From CAYGYG01 sp964354155 (lineage in GTDB: Bacteria; Hydrothermota; Tepidihabitantia; SM23-42; CAYGYG01), in the NCBI GenBank assembly GCA_964354155.1, contig CAYGYG010000036.1, positions 1 to 27,297 of the forward strand: DNA of 27,297 bases, read 5' to 3'. The position numbers were made by a program, and so were the translations under genes. Every line of letters starts with the position of its first letter. Position 1 is the stretch's first letter. Positions 24,110-27,297 of the stretch are shown piece after piece. The notes under the pieces are model-generated. The model was not told the DNA's origin. It worked only from the letters and a program-made list of their open reading frames with translations, and ran no database searches.

Positions 24110-25134
24110 CGACCTTCGTCCCCCCTCTTTATCACATCGCCGGTAAATCGGAAGCCCCTTGAGTTGATGAGGTCCAAACATGCCTTAACGACGTTGGGGT
24201 CGTAGAGAGTCCCCTGGTTGCTCGCAACGTCGTTCAGAGCTACATCAAGGCCCAGGCTGGGGCGATACGGCCGGTGCGCAGCCATAGCCTCGACGACATC
24301 CGCCACCGTGAGGATGCGTGCCTCGGTCATTATTCTCTCGGCCTTCAAACCATACGGATAGCCGCTTCCATTCAGCTTCTCGTGATGCTGAAGCACAATC
24401 TGAGCCACTGGCCACGGAAACTCGATCGATTTAATGATGTCATAACCGACTTGAGAGTGCGTTTTCACAATGCTGAACTCAGCCTGGGTTAACTTGGTAG
24501 GTTTACTCAATATCTCGGTCGGCACCGCGATTTTGCCAACATCGTGCAATAACCCGGCGATTCTCAATCCGTCGATCAAGTCTTTCGAGAGCTTCATCTC
24601 TTCGGCGATGGCGCAGGCCAACTCGGTGACCCGTACCTGATGGCTGGCGGTGTAGGGGTCGCGCTTGCCGACCGCGGAAGCCAGTGCATGTACCGTCTCC
24701 TCCAGCACGGTTTTAAGCTTCTCATAGCTCTGCTGGAGTTTCTGTTCGGAGCGCTTGCGTTCCAGGGCATAGCGCATGGCCCGGCCCAGCAGGGCACCGT
24801 CAATCTGGCCTTTAATAAGGTAATCCTGCGCTCCATGCTGGACCGCCAGGATTCCCGCGGTTTCATCGGCAAGCCCGGTCAGGACGACGACGGCAGCGCC
24901 CTCTGAATGCGCGAGCAGCTCTTTCAGGGTATCAAGGCCTTGACTATCGGGCAGCCCAAGATCCAGTACGACGATGTCGAGGGGCCGCTCTTGAAGCTTT
25001 TTCAGACCTTCTTTGAGCGTTCGTACCTCGACGACATCGAAACTCGTCATGCCAGCGTCCTTCAGCATTTCCTTTATCAGCCGGGCATCGGCGGGATTGT
25101 CCTCGATGAGCAGGATTTTTACAGGGGTCTTCAT
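24106..25134 (-). CDS. REC-HD-GYP response regulator (c-di-GMP phosphodiesterase)
   Basis: 342 residues. The receiver (5-125) has E11/D12, D58 (IVVLDLGLPDSQG) and a Lys in DYLIKGQ, without the usual following Pro. A short coiled coil (126-145) leads to the HD-GYP domain (~145-330) with H165 (YTASHQ), H197/D198 (LLHDVGK), the HHEKLNGSGYP signature (250-260, GYP intact) and VADVVEAM...RPYRP. It should hydrolyse c-di-GMP under phosphorylation control. Its stop overlaps the next start by ATGA. It lies 39 nt below the Rcp1-like regulator. AGGAAG abuts the ATG. Confidence 0.94.
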   Translation of the reverse strand: MKTPVKILLIEDNPADARLIKEMLKDAGMTSFDVVEVRTLKEGLKKLQERPLDIVVLDLGLPDSQGLDTLKELLAHSEGAAVVVLTGLADETAGILAVQHGAQDYLIKGQIDGALLGRAMRYALERKRSEQKLQQSYEKLKTVLEETVHALASAVGKRDPYTASHQVRVTELACAIAEEMKLSKDLIDGLRIAGLLHDVGKIAVPTEILSKPTKLTQAEFSIVKTHSQVGYDIIKSIEFPWPVAQIVLQHHEKLNGSGYPYGLKAERIMTEARILTVADVVEAMAAHRPYRPSLGLDVALNDVASNQGTLYDPNVVKACLDLINSRGFRFTGDVIKRGDEGR

Positions 25135-25173
25135 CTTCCTGATAGTTTAAGGCCGGCGCGCCCTCGGCTGTCC

Positions 25174-25650
25174 CTAAGCCGCCTTTGCCTTCCCCGGTCT
25201 TTTGCCGTTGGGCGGAAGCTCCACGATGGTGAGCCAGAAGTTCTCGATGGACTCCACCACTTTGAGGAACTGGGCGAGGTTCACGGGTTTGCTGATGTAG
25301 CAGTTGGCGTGGAGGTTGTAGGACTTGAGGACGTCCTCCTCGGCCTTGGACACGGTCAGGATGACCACCGGGATGCGCATCAGGTCCGGGTCGGCCTTGA
25401 CCTCGGCCAGCACCTCCCGCCCGTCTTTTCGGGGCATGTTCAGGTCCAGGAGGACGAGGTCCGGGCGCGTGGCATTGCCATACTTCCCCTCCCGGCGCAT
25501 ATAGGCCATCGCCTCCACCCCGTCCCCCACGACGTTCAGATTGTTCAGGACCTTGGCGTCGTCAAAGGCCTCCCGGGTCAGGCGCACGTCGGCCGCGTTG
25601 TCCTCCACGAGCAGGATCTCGATGGGTTTCCCGACTTTTTCTTTGTTCAT
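25174..25650 (-). CDS. Rcp1-like single-domain response regulator
   Basis: 158 residues. This is a receiver of the Rcp1 type (partners of phytochrome-like kinases), recognisable from ILLVEDNAADVRLTREAF, the long loop MRREGKYGNATRPDLVLLDL with phosphoacceptor D69, NMPRKDGREVL, VVILTVSKAEEDVLKSY and CYISKPVNLAQF. There is no output domain; a basic tail follows. AAGGAGG lies 4 nt before the ATG. It begins 9 nt after the stop of the Cph1-like kinase, the usual arrangement of such pairs. Base use is clearly richer in G+C (about 68% in a 60-nt sample) than the HD-GYP genes downstream (42-48% in samples), which hints at separate acquisition together with the 3' half of the kinase gene. Confidence 0.94.
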   Translation of the reverse strand: MNKEKVGKPIEILLVEDNAADVRLTREAFDDAKVLNNLNVVGDGVEAMAYMRREGKYGNATRPDLVLLDLNMPRKDGREVLAEVKADPDLMRIPVVILTVSKAEEDVLKSYNLHANCYISKPVNLAQFLKVVESIENFWLTIVELPPNGKRPGKAKAA

Positions 25651-25659
25651 GGCTCCTCC

Positions 25660-27297
25660 TTAAGGTTTGGGCAGTGTGAAGAAGAAGGTGGAGCCGCTTC
25701 CCGGCTCGGACTCCACCCGGATGGTTCCTCCGTGGCGCTCCACGATGCGCTTGCACAGGGCCAGGCCGATGCCCGTCCCGGGGTACTCCTCCCGGCTGTG
25801 CAGGCGCTGGAAGATGGAAAAGATGCGCTCGTGATATTCCTGGGCGATCCCGATCCCGTTGTCCCGGACCGAGAAGAGCCACTCGTTACCTTTAGAAACC
25901 GCCGAGATGTGGACCCGGGGCGGCTCCGGTCCATGGAACTTGACGGCGTTCCCAACCAGGTTCTGGAACAGCTGGGCGAGCTGGCTCTCGTCCGCCTTGA
26001 CCATGGGCAGGTCGTCGTTGGTCACCAGGGCCACGCTCTCCCGGATAGCCGTGCCGAGGTTGGCCAGGGCCTGGCCCAGGGCGTCGTGGCTGTCCGTGGG
26101 CTCCGGGGGCTTGCCCCGGGTCTCCAGCCGGGAATAGGACAGGAGGTCGTTGATCAGGGTCTGCATCCGGTTCGCCCCGCCCACCGCGAAGGCGATGAAC
26201 TCGTCCGCGTCCTTATCCAGCCTGCCCTTGTAGCGCTCGGACAGAAGCTGGGTGAAGCTGGCCACGGCCCGCAGGGGCTCCTGGAGGTCGTGCGAGGCCA
26301 CGTAGGCGAACTGCTGCAGCTCCTCGTTGGAGCGTTTCAGGTCGGCCACGGCTCTTCTGAGCGCCTCTTCCGCCCGCTTGCGCTCGGTGATGTCGCGGGC
26401 CGCTGCGAATACGCCGCTCACCTCGCCTTTCTCGTCTCGATACACGGAGGCATTGTATAATACCGAGGTAATCCGTCCATCCTTGTGCCTAATCTCCAGC
26501 GGATAATCGACCACGCAGCCTTCTTTGAACACCCGCTGGTACCCCGCCCGCGCCTTCTCCGGCTCCAGGAAATAATCGAGGAAGTCATTCCCGACGAGGT
26601 CCTGCCGCGAGTAACCCGTAACCTTTTCCGTCGCCGCGTTCACATCCGCGATCTTTCCATCGCGGCCGATGGTCACCAGGGGATCTAAACTCGCTTCGAT
26701 TAAACTCCTGTTATAGGCGTTAGCTAAATGCAGCGCCTCCTCCGCCCGCCTGCGCTCGGTGATGTCCTGGTTGATGGTAACGGCGCCCCCGATGCTCCCG
26801 TCGCTTTTGCGCAGCGGCACGGCAGAGTCGAGGATGATCTTGTGCGTGCCGTCAAAGCACTCGATCTCGACTTCCTGTTCAATGGTGGTTTCGCCCTTCT
26901 CCAGGGCCCGAGCCCCGGCCCATTCATGAGCTTCTATCGGTTTGCCGCTGTCGGTCCGCCAGCCCTTGTATTCACCAAGCTGGGCTATGCCGACGTAACG
27001 TACTCCAGCCCAGATTCGCTGGGCGGCAGCGCTGCTGGTTACAATCTTTCCTTCGGCGTCAATAATCCAGAGTCCCACCGGCAGAATATTGATGGCGGCT
27101 GGTAACAACGCCTCGCTCGCCCGCAGCGCCTCGTTGGCCGCCGCCAGCTCCTCATTGGAGCGCTTCAGTTCATCCGCCCGCTTTGCTTTCTCCTCGTTCT
27201 GATAAACGAGTTCTTTGTTCGCGATGATTAATTCATCTGCCCGCTTTGCTTTCTCCTCGTTCTGATAAACAAGTTCTTTGTTCGCGATGATTAATTC
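25660..27297 (-). CDS. PAS-PAS sensor histidine kinase, Cph1-like (5' end outside window)
   Basis: 545 residues visible; the frame stays open to the right edge, so the start is missing. From the edge: a coiled coil made of a 21-residue repeat (two copies seen), PAS (LPVGLWIIDAEGK ... TINQDITERRRAEEA), a second PAS (SLDPLVTIGRDGKIADVN ... AARDITERKRAEEA), HisKA with YVASHDLQEPLRAVASF (phospho-His in SHD), and a HATPase domain (NLVGNAVKF, DNGIGIA, FQRLHSREEYPGTGIGL). The kinase core is of the type found in bacteriophytochromes and their relatives. No chromophore-binding domain is visible. The TTG at 27108 that could be read as a start lies inside the coding frame and is not one. It is paired with the Rcp1-like gene 9 nt downstream. 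Confidence 0.92.
   Translation of the reverse strand, partial: ELIIANKELVYQNEEKAKRADELIIANKELVYQNEEKAKRADELKRSNEELAAANEALRASEALLPAAINILPVGLWIIDAEGKIVTSSAAAQRIWAGVRYVGIAQLGEYKGWRTDSGKPIEAHEWAGARALEKGETTIEQEVEIECFDGTHKIILDSAVPLRKSDGSIGGAVTINQDITERRRAEEALHLANAYNRSLIEASLDPLVTIGRDGKIADVNAATEKVTGYSRQDLVGNDFLDYFLEPEKARAGYQRVFKEGCVVDYPLEIRHKDGRITSVLYNASVYRDEKGEVSGVFAAARDITERKRAEEALRRAVADLKRSNEELQQFAYVASHDLQEPLRAVASFTQLLSERYKGRLDKDADEFIAFAVGGANRMQTLINDLLSYSRLETRGKPPEPTDSHDALGQALANLGTAIRESVALVTNDDLPMVKADESQLAQLFQNLVGNAVKFHGPEPPRVHISAVSKGNEWLFSVRDNGIGIAQEYHERIFSIFQRLHSREEYPGTGIGLALCKRIVERHGGTIRVESEPGSGSTFFFTLPKP
27172..27297 (-). repeat. 63-bp tandem repeat encoding a 21-residue coiled-coil unit
   Basis: Two adjacent copies (27172-27234 and 27235-27297) differ at 2 of 63 bases and encode the same residues (ELIIANKELVYQNEEKAKR plus AD). 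The array runs off the window edge, so copy number is unknown. Such repeats act as signalling helices before PAS domains and can change in number. Confidence 0.9.

Noticed and set aside
24907..26460. 517-codon open frame on the plus strand
   Set aside because: Antisense to the kinase and regulator genes; a product of GC-rich codons, low-complexity translation, no recognisable domain.
27106..27108. TTG start for the right-most kinase
   Set aside because: The frame continues open for 63 more codons to the window edge with clear coiled-coil coding, so the gene is 5'-partial.

Overview
The window looks like a chromosomal segment of an uncultured, Gram-negative-type bacterium, most likely a candidate-phylum lineage of the WOR-3/TA06 kind. 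That placement is inferred from style: long secreted beta-propeller proteins (YVTN and Ycf48/BNR types) with C-terminal sorting-type domains, a stand-alone MshEN protein, a large GNAT protein and a DUF1846 protein. No taxonomic marker gene is present. GC content is moderate, with one clearly GC-richer patch near the right end.

Left part (1-5,250): three minus-strand genes for exported propeller proteins behind one good promoter at 5159-5188. Two are YVTN propellers (5-1333 and 1387-3801) and one is a seven-repeat Ycf48/BNR propeller (3855-5102). Gene ends, intergenic gaps and signal-peptide starts lie in a 177-bp block repeated perfectly at 1291-1467 and 3759-3935, so the locus has grown by tandem duplication. 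Next come a plus-strand promoter and two tRNA genes (Arg-TCT, His-GTG), then an M24 (Xaa-Pro type) peptidase. A repeat-rich gap (6852-7340) leads to a minus-strand AlkD-like DNA glycosylase and another large BNR propeller. A divergent promoter pair (10421-10485) then drives that propeller leftwards and a GNAT-family gene rightwards.

Middle (11,656-12,172): a 514-bp gap made almost wholly of repeats. It holds a ~207-bp MITE-like element with terminal inverted repeats and TA flanks, whose left end supplies the GNAT stop codon; a set of GATTACRGTGAT motifs spaced 21-22 bp within pairs; and hairpins of a family also seen at 7191-7330.

Right part (12,173-27,297): all genes are on the minus strand and tightly packed. 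In transcription order they are a Cph1-like histidine kinase (5' end outside the window), an Rcp1-like regulator, REC-HD-GYP, REC-PAS-HD-GYP, a 7TM-PAS HisKA_2 kinase, a 1223-residue REC-GAF-PAS3-GGDEF-REC-HD-GYP protein, a PilS-like kinase, a CheY-like receiver, a stand-alone MshEN-domain protein, the pilus retraction ATPase PilT, and then DUF1846 from its own promoter. Three kinases, six receiver domains, one c-di-GMP synthase domain and three HD-GYP domains lie directly upstream of a probable c-di-GMP-binding protein and PilT. The natural reading is a dedicated signalling operon that sets c-di-GMP and type IV pilus retraction (inference).

A theme running through the left half is short 7-nt-periodic DNA tracts, found both between genes and inside sorting-domain coding sequence. 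The ends of two propeller genes and the spacers around both tRNAs carry them.
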